Notes under the pieces: model-generated
What the model saw: only the letters and a program-made list of their open reading frames with translations
What the model was told of the DNA's origin: nothing
The model's database searches: none
Program-made: the position numbers and the translations under genes
NCBI RefSeq assembly: GCF_000773975.1
Contig: NZ_JRUQ01000024.1
Location: 1 to 64,000 of the forward strand
DNA length: 64,000 bases
Source of the DNA: Erwinia typographi
GTDB lineage: Bacteria > Pseudomonadota > Gammaproteobacteria > Enterobacterales > Enterobacteriaceae
Direction: 5' to 3'
Part shown: piece by piece, positions 25,046 through 33,317 of the stretch
Layout of the letters: each line of letters begins with the position of its first letter
How positions within the stretch are numbered: the stretch's first letter is position 1

Positions 25046-26208
25046 TGATCGTCCGGTCGGATTTGTGAGTCTTTGTACTGATTCACTTCCATATCGTAGG
25101 CCTGTAGGAAAGCGTCCCCAAAGAGGGTATGAAAATCGTCCTCAATCTCGCCTGAAGTATGCTGGTAGTGGCGCTGAAAAGCCTCCCACATCGCGGCTTT
25201 CCTGCTGCCCGGCAGGCCGAACTTAGGCAGGACGCCGTCCCGGCGGGCATACTCTTCCAGCCGCTGTGGGTTAAAGGATTGCAGCATAGCAGCGATAATC
25301 GCGCGAATGCCGGCAATCATCCCCAGCTGGTGGGCCTGAAGATCGACCAGCGCATCGCGGACTGCCTGCTCCGGCGCCATAAAGCCGGGCATCTGACTCT
25401 GATAAATCTGCATCAGCACGGTTTTGCCGGAGGGCAGGATTTTGAACGGGTTATTGGCTTCATTGAGGATCATGGTCATCTCTGCCTTCACGCCCCGCTT
25501 GAGGATCGAACGGGAGGAGAGCAGCGCGACGGTGCCCTGCGAAAACAGGCTGAGCATTCTGCCGGTGACCCGTAGCTGATCTTCAGTAAGCTGAGGTTTA
25601 CCCGGCCCGTGTTCCAGCCCCATGCCTTCCATCAGCGCCGCCAGCAGGCGTTCGGCATTGCAGTCTGCGGCGTGGGTTTCGCCAGGCGGAGCGTCATGGC
25701 TGACCGGCTCAATACCGAGCCTGGCGTCATTCTGCCGCGCCGTACGCGCCGCCAGCTGTTCGGCCGTTTGCACATCGGCAGGCGGTATTGGCGGCAGCGC
25801 TTCTTCCTGCAAGATGCCCAAGGGATCGGCAGGCCGCGAGCGATCCTCACCGAAAAGGGCCAGCGGATCGACATCGCTAAAGGGCGCCTCCCGCTGGCGG
25901 GCCGGATCGCTGACCAGGATTTTATAGCCGCCAATCCCCAGCATGTCGCCGTGGTGCAGCGCAATCTGGCTGCCGCGCGCCAGCGGCACCTGGTTATGGA
26001 TCACGGCAATCACGCTGCCGTGGCTGGTCAGACGACAGTCGCCGCTGCTGGCAATGTGGACCACGGCCTGCAGGCGTGAAATGGCGCGCTCTTCATCAGG
26101 AAGGACCAGATCGTTATCCACGCTACGGCCGATCGTGCCGCCAGGGGCGACAAAATCACAGCTGGTAACCGGAGCCGCAGTGATACTCTCAACAAGGGTA
26201 AATCGCAT
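25042..26208 (-). CDS. FHA-domain protein, T6SS TagH/Fha-like
   Basis: The 388-aa protein begins with an FHA domain (residues about 20-105), with the phosphothreonine-binding core IGRSVDNDLVLPDEERAISR. The middle is a variable Pro/Ala linker. The C-terminal part matches the TagH-type helical domain (FKILPSGKTVLMQIYQSQMP; FGLPGSRKAAMWEAF). FHA proteins of this type read the kinase's phosphorylation signal in type VI secretion. It is coupled to the phosphatase gene. Confidence 0.82.
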   Translation of the reverse strand: MRFTLVESITAAPVTSCDFVAPGGTIGRSVDNDLVLPDEERAISRLQAVVHIASSGDCRLTSHGSVIAVIHNQVPLARGSQIALHHGDMLGIGGYKILVSDPARQREAPFSDVDPLALFGEDRSRPADPLGILQEEALPPIPPADVQTAEQLAARTARQNDARLGIEPVSHDAPPGETHAADCNAERLLAALMEGMGLEHGPGKPQLTEDQLRVTGRMLSLFSQGTVALLSSRSILKRGVKAEMTMILNEANNPFKILPSGKTVLMQIYQSQMPGFMAPEQAVRDALVDLQAHQLGMIAGIRAIIAAMLQSFNPQRLEEYARRDGVLPKFGLPGSRKAAMWEAFQRHYQHTSGEIEDDFHTLFGDAFLQAYDMEVNQYKDSQIRPDDQ

Positions 26209-26246
26209 GTGCTTTTCCTGAAGCCAGGGCCAGAGGCCTGATAACT

Positions 26247-26945
26247 CTATTCAAACATCGGTGGATAGAGTCCATGTCTACCCGGTTGCGCCACGGCGGC
26301 CGGATCGAATAATTGTGAAAAAAGATGGGCGGTGAGATTGCCGCTGTGTTTATGGCTGACCAGCGGATAGCCGTCGCTCTGATTGGTCCACCAGTAGCTG
26401 ATGTACTGACTGGGATTGAACCGCGCGGCCACCTCGTGCCAGGCCAGCGTGCAGGGCAGGTCCTGATAACCGATCACGTCCATAATATCGGACCTGCCGG
26501 TATCAGGCAGCGACAGCGGTGGCAGAGACAACAGCGAGTGGCTCAGATCTTCAGGCGTAGAGCCCTCGCTGACCGCCTGATGTAATGTCTCGCCCAGGCT
26601 GGAAAACCAGCTGCCGGAGACGGAGAGCTGCGCCGGATGCCAGTGAGTGAGCGCTACGCTTTGCAGCGCCATCAGCGGCCAGGCGCGGCCAACCCGATCC
26701 CGCGAGGCGACGAGGCAGCCGATCTGGATTCGCTGTATGCCGAGGGTTGCGGGCAGCGCAAAATTCCATACGGGCGCGCGGCTGAACAGTTCGGCATCGT
26801 GCTCGCGCTGGTGATGCCAGTGCGTCAGCCCCAGCTGGAACCAGTTTGACCAGCTGCTCACCGTTGTCTCAGACAGCCTGCCCTGAAGAAAATCGCCGGT
26901 GGTGGGCAGTTTGCCATACCATCCGAGCTTCGTATTTTCCGCCAT
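26247..26945 (-). CDS. tagF: T6SS-associated protein TagF
   Basis: The 232-aa protein has the TagF/ImpM N-terminus: WYGKLPTTGDFLQGRL followed by SWSNWFQLGL, and WNFALP near residue 60, then the IGCLVASRDRVGRAWPL core. TagF represses type VI assembly in systems controlled by kinase and FHA protein; in some bacteria it is fused to PppA. It follows tssM by 16 bases. Confidence 0.85.
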   Translation of the reverse strand: MAENTKLGWYGKLPTTGDFLQGRLSETTVSSWSNWFQLGLTHWHHQREHDAELFSRAPVWNFALPATLGIQRIQIGCLVASRDRVGRAWPLMALQSVALTHWHPAQLSVSGSWFSSLGETLHQAVSEGSTPEDLSHSLLSLPPLSLPDTGRSDIMDVIGYQDLPCTLAWHEVAARFNPSQYISYWWTNQSDGYPLVSHKHSGNLTAHLFSQLFDPAAVAQPGRHGLYPPMFE

Positions 26946-26961
26946 TGTGATGACCTTCTGT

Positions 26962-29082
26962 TCAGTGGGCGTTAGCCACTACCCGCATCGGGATGATTTG
27001 CGTGCTGCCGAAGTCGGGATGCTGCCCGGCATTTTGCGAATTCACCGCCAGTTTCTTCATGATTAGCGCATTGTCCCGGACAAAGGGGGAGATCTGGATC
27101 TGCCGATCGAGTAGCTGACTCAGGTGCCAGTCAAGCTGCTGGAGCTGTCGGGTCGTAACGGTGGCAGGCAGGGTTCGCTGTAAGTTTTGCATCACCCAGC
27201 CGCGCAAAAATTCGCCGTCGTAGCTGCGCGGCTGATAGAGCATCTGATAAGCCCGCAGCGCGTTACGGCTGAATTCGCTGTCTTCCCCTTTATCATTGCG
27301 CAGAATCAGGGTGATATTTTGCGCCACGCGCGGCAGCAGCAAAGATTTCAGCGCATTCTGATAAAAGCCCATTGCCGCGTCGCTAACCTGACCGCCGCGA
27401 TATAACCCGCCGCGCATACTCAAAGGAGGGTTCTCCAGCGAAAAGCTGTCGCTGAGCGGCAGCGCTACCAGGCTGTTTAAGAAGGGTAGCAGATCCAGAA
27501 TATCTCCTGAATTATTGCTGGTCAGACGTTTTGCCTGTTGACTGACCGCCGGGATGCGGCTTTCAACCTGCTGCAAATACTGCTGATTTTTATAATAGCT
27601 GGTGGACCACAGCAGGGTGGCGACAAGCAGCGCCAGCGCAAGGACCGCGTAGCCAGTCCAGTGCAGAAGGCGGTTACGGTGTTCCCAGGAGCGATCGCTG
27701 CCCGCCAGGCCGCTCTCGGCAAAAATCATCTCGCTGAGCAGCGAGCGAATAAAGTAGCTCTGCCCCTTGTTCGCCGGGATCGGAGCCTGGCGATTGACCG
27801 CGTCCCAACTGGCAATTGAAGGACCAGAGGCCTGAGGTAGCTGTAGCTTGCGCGTCAGTTCGCCCATAATCCGGTCAAACGGCAGGCCTTCCTGGGTGCC
27901 GCTGGTAAAGAACACGCCGCGCACCGACCATGGCATCTCGCCATTGTCAGGGGTAAACACAATATCCAGATATTCCGCCAGCAGTGGACGCAGTGAGGCA
28001 AACTCCTGCGGGAACAGGAAGCAGTCAGCCCGCTGGGTCAAATCATTCTCTTTCGCCATATTCGCCGCCAGATTCTCCTGTAGCCGCTGGCTGAGCAGGC
28101 GGAACTGACTATCGAACAGCGTATTGATGGCCGATTCGCTATTGCGATCGTTCTCCCAGGGGAAGCTGAAGCCCCAGATTTGGTCACGCTGGGTTTTGTC
28201 CAGCGTGGCGTGATAGCTCATAAAGCCTTTCAGTAAATCTGTTTTGGTCACCATCACGTAGACCGGGAAATGAATTCCCGTTTGCTGGTGCAGCTCCGCC
28301 ATGCGCTGGCGCAGCGAGGTAGCCTGACTGAAGCGGGATTCGGCAGAGTCACTCATCAGATCGGCTACGCTGATGGTCATGATCACGCCGTTAATTGGCT
28401 GGCGGGGGCGGTAGCGCTTCAGCAGAGTTATAAAGGTCTGCCACTCGCCAGCGTCTCTGGCCCGCTGGCTCTCCTGTAGGGTATAACGGCCAGCCGTATC
28501 CAGCAGTACGGCTTCCCTGGTAAACCACCAGTCGCAGTGGCGGGTGCCGCCGAGACCGCGCAGGGCCGTTTTGCCCATACTGTCCGCCAGCGGGAACTCA
28601 AGGCCAGAGTTGACCAGCGCGGTGGTTTTACCCGCACCCGGCGCGCCAACGATCATGTACCAGGGCAGTTGATAGAGGTATTGCGAAGTAAAGCGCTGGA
28701 GCCAGCCGTGATTTTTAGCCTGCTGACCGCGCCCGGAGAAGTGGGTTTTCTTCAGTCTCATCGCCGCTTCGCTGAAGCGGCTGCTGAGCAGCTCTTCGGT
28801 CACCGCGCGATCGGCGTAATCAGCGCTGCTGCTTTGCAGGTTATTCAGCAGCCTGGCGTTGAACCAGCTGCGGTAGAGCTGTGGGATCAGTTGAAAAATA
28901 ATCCACAGGAAAAAACAGAGCACAATCGCCAGCTGACGATTGAGAACCGGCTCCAGAAGGTGGCTGCCGTTCAGCATCAGCTGCGGGCCGAGCATCCAGA
29001 TCAGCGCGGAGAGGGCCGAGATCCCCAAAAACCCCCACAGCAGACGGTTAAAAAGAACCTTTAAAAGGCGAGATGGCATCAT
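26962..29082 (-). CDS. tssM: Short TssM/IcmF-like inner-membrane ATPase
   Basis: The 706-aa protein has two N-terminal membrane segments (about residues 10-32 and 45-65) and a GTPase/ATPase domain with Walker A GAPGAGKTTALVNSG and DTAGRYTLQ. A third membrane segment follows (about 453-473, YAVLALALLVATLLW), then about 230 periplasmic residues. Full-length TssM is usually about 1,100-1,200 aa, so most of the periplasmic part that contacts TssJ is absent. The stop is clean and tagF follows with its own ribosome binding site, so the short form looks fixed, not a fresh break. Confidence 0.83.
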   Translation of the reverse strand: MMPSRLLKVLFNRLLWGFLGISALSALIWMLGPQLMLNGSHLLEPVLNRQLAIVLCFFLWIIFQLIPQLYRSWFNARLLNNLQSSSADYADRAVTEELLSSRFSEAAMRLKKTHFSGRGQQAKNHGWLQRFTSQYLYQLPWYMIVGAPGAGKTTALVNSGLEFPLADSMGKTALRGLGGTRHCDWWFTREAVLLDTAGRYTLQESQRARDAGEWQTFITLLKRYRPRQPINGVIMTISVADLMSDSAESRFSQATSLRQRMAELHQQTGIHFPVYVMVTKTDLLKGFMSYHATLDKTQRDQIWGFSFPWENDRNSESAINTLFDSQFRLLSQRLQENLAANMAKENDLTQRADCFLFPQEFASLRPLLAEYLDIVFTPDNGEMPWSVRGVFFTSGTQEGLPFDRIMGELTRKLQLPQASGPSIASWDAVNRQAPIPANKGQSYFIRSLLSEMIFAESGLAGSDRSWEHRNRLLHWTGYAVLALALLVATLLWSTSYYKNQQYLQQVESRIPAVSQQAKRLTSNNSGDILDLLPFLNSLVALPLSDSFSLENPPLSMRGGLYRGGQVSDAAMGFYQNALKSLLLPRVAQNITLILRNDKGEDSEFSRNALRAYQMLYQPRSYDGEFLRGWVMQNLQRTLPATVTTRQLQQLDWHLSQLLDRQIQISPFVRDNALIMKKLAVNSQNAGQHPDFGSTQIIPMRVVANAH

Positions 29083-30308
29083 TGATCCCCCGCGGGTTTG
29101 GGGCTGCAGGCCTGACTCTCAGGCGTTGGGAAAAGGAGTATTTCAACCCGGCGGTTACGCGCCCGGTTCTCGCTGCTATCGTCAGGAAGCAACGGATTAC
29201 TGTCGCCGCGACCTTCGCCTTTGATCATATGGCCGGGCCCGACCATCAACTGTTGCAGCTGAGAGGTCAACGTCTGGGCCTGCGCCAGCGAGTATTCGTA
29301 ATTCGTCGGGAAGCGCGTCGTTTGCAGCGGCTGGCTATCGGTATAGACGCTGAGCTGGAGGGTGCCTTTAATGCTGTCCATCGCCGTGGCGAGGCGAGCC
29401 ACGATGGTCAGGCCTTCCGGCGTTAAATCGCTGCTGCCTCTGACAAACAGCTTATCGGCCGCGACGATCACTTTACTGCCGCTGCTGCCGTCGGCGACGT
29501 CCAGCGTTCTGTTGGTAATCAAATCAGCCAGACGCTTGCGCAGATCGAGTACGGCCTGAGAGGCGTTAGTGCGCCTCACCAGCTCCATTTTCGGCAGTGG
29601 GGTTTGCCAGATAGCGCGCAGCAGAGGTTCTGTCGCGTTGCTTAACCGCCAGTTCAGCCCTGAGTAAATCAGGCAGGCGATAAAGGCGGTCACGGTAATG
29701 CAGGCCCACAGCGGCACCGGTGGCCGCCAGAAGATGTTCTGGCTGGCTGGCGCCACTGGCTGAAGTTTATTCAGCGGCGGTTGCAATCCACGGGTGTCCT
29801 GAATCAGCTGGGCAAGGCGGGCGCGGAGTGAGTCGCGCTGAATGCGACCCTGCTCAATGCCGCGATAGCGCCCCTCATAGCCGAGCAGCAGACAGTAGTG
29901 GATCACTTCCAGCAGCGGTAAATGCTGTACCGGGTTTTGCGAGACGCGCGACAGCAGCTGGAAGACTTTTTCACCTCCCCAGCTTTCGTTATGGAAGGTC
30001 ACCAGCAGACCGTTGCCGGACCAGACCCCGCGGGTGCCCCACGGAGTCTGGGCGGCAGCCTCATCCAGCACGCTGCACAGGCAGTAACGCGTGCCGATGA
30101 TCATATCAAACGGCAGGCCAGCCTGCTTACAGCGGGTTTCAAACAGGCGGATCTCATCAACCAACTGCTGACGCAGACCAGCGGGATCGTCATGCGTTGC
30201 CGCCAGGCGAATTTGCACAATTGCATTAAGCAACGGCGCCGCGTTGGCCAGCAGTGCGTTTTCTTGGCTGACGGAAGGCAGAGTGTCAGCGGGGTATTCT
30301 GGAGTCAT
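29079..30308 (-). CDS. tssL: TssL (DotU) with OmpA-type peptidoglycan-binding domain
   Basis: The 409-aa protein combines a cytosolic DotU domain (about residues 20-200; DMIIGTRYCLCSVLDEAAAQ, LLEVIHYCLLLGYEGRY), one membrane segment (about 212-232) and a C-terminal OmpA domain with LSVYTDSQP, LSLAQAQTL-like helix and NRARNRRVEILLF. TssL-OmpA forms the T6SS membrane complex with TssM and anchors it to the cell wall. The stop overlaps the tssM start. Confidence 0.87.
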   Translation of the reverse strand: MTPEYPADTLPSVSQENALLANAAPLLNAIVQIRLAATHDDPAGLRQQLVDEIRLFETRCKQAGLPFDMIIGTRYCLCSVLDEAAAQTPWGTRGVWSGNGLLVTFHNESWGGEKVFQLLSRVSQNPVQHLPLLEVIHYCLLLGYEGRYRGIEQGRIQRDSLRARLAQLIQDTRGLQPPLNKLQPVAPASQNIFWRPPVPLWACITVTAFIACLIYSGLNWRLSNATEPLLRAIWQTPLPKMELVRRTNASQAVLDLRKRLADLITNRTLDVADGSSGSKVIVAADKLFVRGSSDLTPEGLTIVARLATAMDSIKGTLQLSVYTDSQPLQTTRFPTNYEYSLAQAQTLTSQLQQLMVGPGHMIKGEGRGDSNPLLPDDSSENRARNRRVEILLFPTPESQACSPKPAGDQ

Positions 30309-30403
30309 CAGGCTTTTACTGTCTCGGCTGTGTGGCGCCTGCGGGCTTGGCGCTTTTGTTGCTGTAAAAAAGGGCGCCAGGCCTTGCGTGGTTTATCGCC
30401 GGG

Positions 30404-30916
30404 TTATTCCAGAATCCAGGTGGCGGTGTCGTTATTGCGGCAGGCTTTGCTCTGGCCGCCGACATCAACACAGACCTTTTTCGCGTTCTTGCGCGGACGG
30501 GGGCGATCGCTCTTAAGCGTGGCGTCATACAAATCGCTCTTCACTCCGGCTTTGAAAGGCACATAGCCAATCAGCTGCTCTTTATCCGCTTCGGCCACGG
30601 CCAGCCAGTGATTTTCTACTTCGCCCAGCACGGTAAACGGCTTGCCGTTTTCGAGGTGGCGGACAATTTTACCGCCAAACCCCGGGCTGGTCATTACCGA
30701 AGCATTGTAGAGTGCGCGGTAACTTTCATTGATCGGCGTAAAGGACTGAGGTGCCTGAACGGCGTGGCGATGGGTGAATTTCACGCCATCCACTTCACTG
30801 GTCACGAGGGTGTCATCCGTCACTGGCGCAGGAGGAGCCTTGCACGCGGACAGGGAGAGCACTGCCAACAGGGTAATCACGATGCTTATTTTCACATTGG
30901 TCCTCATGAATTTCAT
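30404..30916 (-). CDS. SH3-like lipoprotein at head of T6SS-like cluster
   Basis: The 170-aa protein carries a lipoprotein signal with LSAC near residue 24 (Met4 is an alternative start) and a bacterial SH3-like region at about residues 70-120 (IVRHLENGKPFTVLGEVENH, LIGYVPFKAG). SH3-like domains often bind cell wall peptides. It precedes tssL by about 95 bases and may stand in for the lipoprotein TssJ, which is missing; there is no sequence evidence for that. Four Cys near the C-terminus (KKVCVDVGGQSKACRNN has two) may matter. Confidence 0.6.
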   Translation of the reverse strand: MKFMRTNVKISIVITLLAVLSLSACKAPPAPVTDDTLVTSEVDGVKFTHRHAVQAPQSFTPINESYRALYNASVMTSPGFGGKIVRHLENGKPFTVLGEVENHWLAVAEADKEQLIGYVPFKAGVKSDLYDATLKSDRPRPRKNAKKVCVDVGGQSKACRNNDTATWILE

Positions 30917-31348
30917 CAGTGCGTCTTATCGTCCACGGGCAAAAACCGCAATTTCTTTGCCACTCTTCAGCTCTGAAAACCCGCAAGCAGCATGAAAAAT
31001 TATTCAGGTTTACAGAAAGATAAATTCGCAGTCAGTCTACCTGACGCTTTTGAGATTGGGAACCATTGCACAGCGTCACTTTCCATGTTATTGGCCGCCG
31101 CAGAGGTGACAATCTTTGCCGGAAAGGTGACATCAAGTCAATTCGATTAGTAGCAATAAACAGTCCTGAGCCAGCGTGAATTGCAGGGCTGAGAGCAAGC
31201 GACATCTGGAAATAATCAGCGTCGTAAAAACATAAAAATTATTAATAAATAGTAAGGCGTGAATATTTTGTCGCGCGGCGTTTTTTTAGTGGAAAGCCAG
31301 AGGGCTGGCGTCCCGACCATTGGTGTCAGGACGTTTTTTACTTCATTG
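30917..31348. other. T6SS-like cluster/deoR gap with orphan plus-strand terminator
   Basis: About 430 bases without a gene. On the plus strand there is a hairpin GCCAG/CTGGC (31296-31300/31305-31309) followed by a terminator CGTCC/GGACG (31309-31313/31329-31333) with six T's (31334-31339), and an earlier T-run at 31281-31287. No plus-strand gene precedes them. An AT-rich stretch (31230-31255) could supply a promoter. Confidence 0.45.
31309..31339 (+). terminator. Orphan plus-strand terminator, possible sRNA 3' end
   Basis: CGTCC pairs with GGACG with an inner GAC/GTC, followed by six T's. It points away from the deoR gene, which is on the other strand, so it would end an unannotated plus-strand RNA. 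Confidence 0.45.
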
Positions 31349-32140
31349 CTAGCTGGCGATCAGCACACTGACGCCCAGCGCTTCAAAAGCCTCAACCGAC
31401 TGCGGCGTGATGCCGCTGTCGGTGATCAGGTACTGAATATTGCTCCAGTCGCAGGGCAGCGCAAACATCGACACCTTATCAATTTTGCTGGAGTCGGCCA
31501 CCACGTAGACGGTACTCGCTGAACGGATCATCGCGCTTTTTACTTTGATATCGGTTTCGCTGGGAAAGCTCAGGCCCAGCCTGGGCGAGATGCAGGCGGT
31601 GGCGAGAAACAGCTTCTCTGCCAGCACGTTCTCGAAGAAGCTGGCGGCTTTCTCACCGGAGGTCGACAGCGTAGGAAACTTGAACGTGCCGCCGGTCAGC
31701 AGGATATTGATGCCTGGCTCTCCACCCAGCATCAGCGCGATGTTCACTGCGGTAGTCACCACCGAAAGCCGGTTGATATGACCCAGATGCTGGGCTATCG
31801 CCGTGGTGGTGGTGCCGGAGTCGAAGATGACCGTATCGCCATTTTCGATATGCTGGGCAGCCAGACGGCCAATCGCGCCTTTCTCATCCAGATGCGTCTG
31901 CCGCTCAAGCATGAGCGCCCCGGTGTTTTGCTTTCCGGTCATCAGCGTGGCGCCGCCATGATAGCGCTGAACAAACCCCTCTTTTTGCAGCACGCGAAGG
32001 TCGGTGCGGATGGTGGCCTCGGTCAGACCAAATGCCCCGGTCAGCATTTTAACGGTGACGGTACCGTCCTCCCGAATCATCTCGAGGATTTTCTCACGCC
32101 GCTGCTGCATATCGGCTAATTGTTCATTTTTGCTTTTCAA
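31349..32140 (-). CDS. DeoR-family repressor of the sugar/polyol operon
   Basis: The 263-aa protein has the DeoR helix-turn-helix at residues about 15-60 (RREKILEMIREDGTVTVKML, GLTEATIRTDLRVLQKEG, RYHGGA) and the sugar-phosphate sensing domain with IFDSGTTTTAIAQHL and VVADSSKIDKVSMF. DeoR proteins usually respond to a phosphorylated intermediate of the pathway they control. It is divergent from the transketolase operon, and two identical-core operators lie in the gap between them. Confidence 0.88.
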   Translation of the reverse strand: MKSKNEQLADMQQRREKILEMIREDGTVTVKMLTGAFGLTEATIRTDLRVLQKEGFVQRYHGGATLMTGKQNTGALMLERQTHLDEKGAIGRLAAQHIENGDTVIFDSGTTTTAIAQHLGHINRLSVVTTAVNIALMLGGEPGINILLTGGTFKFPTLSTSGEKAASFFENVLAEKLFLATACISPRLGLSFPSETDIKVKSAMIRSASTVYVVADSSKIDKVSMFALPCDWSNIQYLITDSGITPQSVEAFEALGVSVLIAS

Positions 32141-32250
32141 CCGAAATTCTCCCTTTACCCGCCGGGCGGGCTGAAACCCGCATCATACCTGTTGTTGCGG
32201 CAAATATTACCCCTGCTATCGGGTGAATGCGAGCTTTCATAATAGCCTCT

Positions 32251-32263
32251 TTCGTTTTCGAAT
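32251..32263 (+). promoter_or_regulatory. Putative DeoR-type operator 1
   Basis: TTCGTTTTCGAAT, followed by GAAA. The same 13-base core occurs in inverted orientation at 32441-32454. It lies on the deoR side of the gap, so it may serve autoregulation. Confidence 0.6.
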
Positions 32264-32391
32264 GAAAATTAAAGGATAAGAATAGCGTTGATTTCTCGTC
32301 TCTTTTTAGCGCTATTCTGCTGCGGATATGTCGGTTTTGGCTAGATTTTAAGATAGATCAAGCGGTTATACTTTTTGTGTGCTTTTGTTTG

Positions 32392-32413
32392 AAATTTGAT
32401 CTACCCCACAATA
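32392..32413 (+). promoter_or_regulatory. CRP-like site upstream of the operon
   Basis: The site carries the TTTGATCT and CCCACA halves of the CRP consensus, with 16 of 22 positions matching. Its centre lies about 41 bases before the expected start near 32444, the class II position. Confidence 0.5.
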
Positions 32414-32440
32414 TGCTTAAAAACGATAGCGTATATTTTT

Positions 32441-32454
32441 ATTCGAAAACGAAT
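32441..32454 (-). promoter_or_regulatory. Putative DeoR-type operator 2
   Basis: ATTCGAAAACGAAT is the reverse complement of the operator 1 core. It covers the expected transcription start of the operon, a repressing position. Confidence 0.6.
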
Positions 32455-32513
32455 GAGCCGCAGGACTGCCACTTCGCTATCCGACCAGCGGCGCTACAGA
32501 CGAAGAGGTAATG

Positions 32514-33317
32514 ATGGACTTTCAGGCAATCAAACAGACCGCGCGGCAGGCCCGACGCTATGTGCTGCAAATGAATCACCGGGCTGGAAAAGGGCATACC
32601 GGCGCCGACCTCTCAGAGGTGGATATCATCTGTACGCTGTTTATGGGCGTGATGGACAGAGGCGCAGAACGCCCGGACCAGGACCGCTTCATCCTGTCGA
32701 AAGGCCACGGCGCGGGCGGCCTGTATTGCAGCGCCGCCGCGATGGGGATGATTGATCCGGCCATTCTGGATCAGTTTATGGGTGACGATACGCTGTTGGC
32801 AGGTCACCCGGTGCGGCAAAAACTGCCTGATCTGGTGGAGATCAACTCCGGGGGACTGGGACACGGTCTGCCGATCGGCGTTGGCCTGGCGCTCGGCAAC
32901 AAACTGTCGGGAAGGGGACACCGCCGTGCGTTTGTGCTGCTGGGCGATGGTGAACTGGCTGAAGGCTCGAACTGGGAGGCCGCGATGTCCGCCAGCAAGT
33001 TCAAGCTTGATAACCTGGTCGCTATTGTCGATCGCAACCGACTACAGCTGGCGGGGAAAACTGAAGACATTATGCCGCTGGAGCCGCTGGCCGACAAATG
33101 GCTGGCGTTTGGCTTCGAGGTGCTGGAGTGCGACGGACACGACCCGCAGTCAATCGCCAGCGCGATAAACCAGCCTTCTGGCGGCAAACCCCGGGTGATC
33201 CTCGCCAACACTGAGAAGGGCCACGGCATCTCCTTCATGGCTAACGTTCCGGCGTGGCACCACTCGGTCCCTAATGATGAGCAGTTGGCCCTGGGGCTGG
33301 CGGAGCTGGAGGAATAA
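32514..33317 (+). CDS. Transketolase, N-terminal subunit (split type)
   Basis: About 267 aa from ATG 32514 (ATG 32511 is in frame; GAGG lies close upstream). It is the thiamine diphosphate-binding half of a transketolase: GHTGADLSEVDII, FILSKGHGAGGLYC, GLGHGLPIGVGLALG, and the ThDP/metal motif GDGELAEGSNWEA with IVDRNRLQ. Two-gene transketolases occur in dedicated sugar pathways such as the apulose-4-phosphate enzyme AptAB and the sulfosugar enzyme SqwGH. Its partner follows directly, overlapping by one base. Confidence 0.85.
   Translation: MDFQAIKQTARQARRYVLQMNHRAGKGHTGADLSEVDIICTLFMGVMDRGAERPDQDRFILSKGHGAGGLYCSAAAMGMIDPAILDQFMGDDTLLAGHPVRQKLPDLVEINSGGLGHGLPIGVGLALGNKLSGRGHRRAFVLLGDGELAEGSNWEAAMSASKFKLDNLVAIVDRNRLQLAGKTEDIMPLEPLADKWLAFGFEVLECDGHDPQSIASAINQPSGGKPRVILANTEKGHGISFMANVPAWHHSVPNDEQLALGLAELEE

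Larger units (their letters stand above)
32141..32513. promoter_or_regulatory. Divergent control region of the sugar/polyol operon
   Basis: The 370-base gap holds no gene. It contains two oppositely oriented copies of one operator (32251-32263 and 32441-32454), a CRP-like site (32392-32413) and a TATATT -10 box (32432-32437) for the operon. Confidence 0.55.

Noticed and set aside
26962..29082. Frameshift as the cause of the short TssM
   Set aside because: The stop is followed within 16 bases by tagF with its own start signal; no continuing TssM frame is visible.
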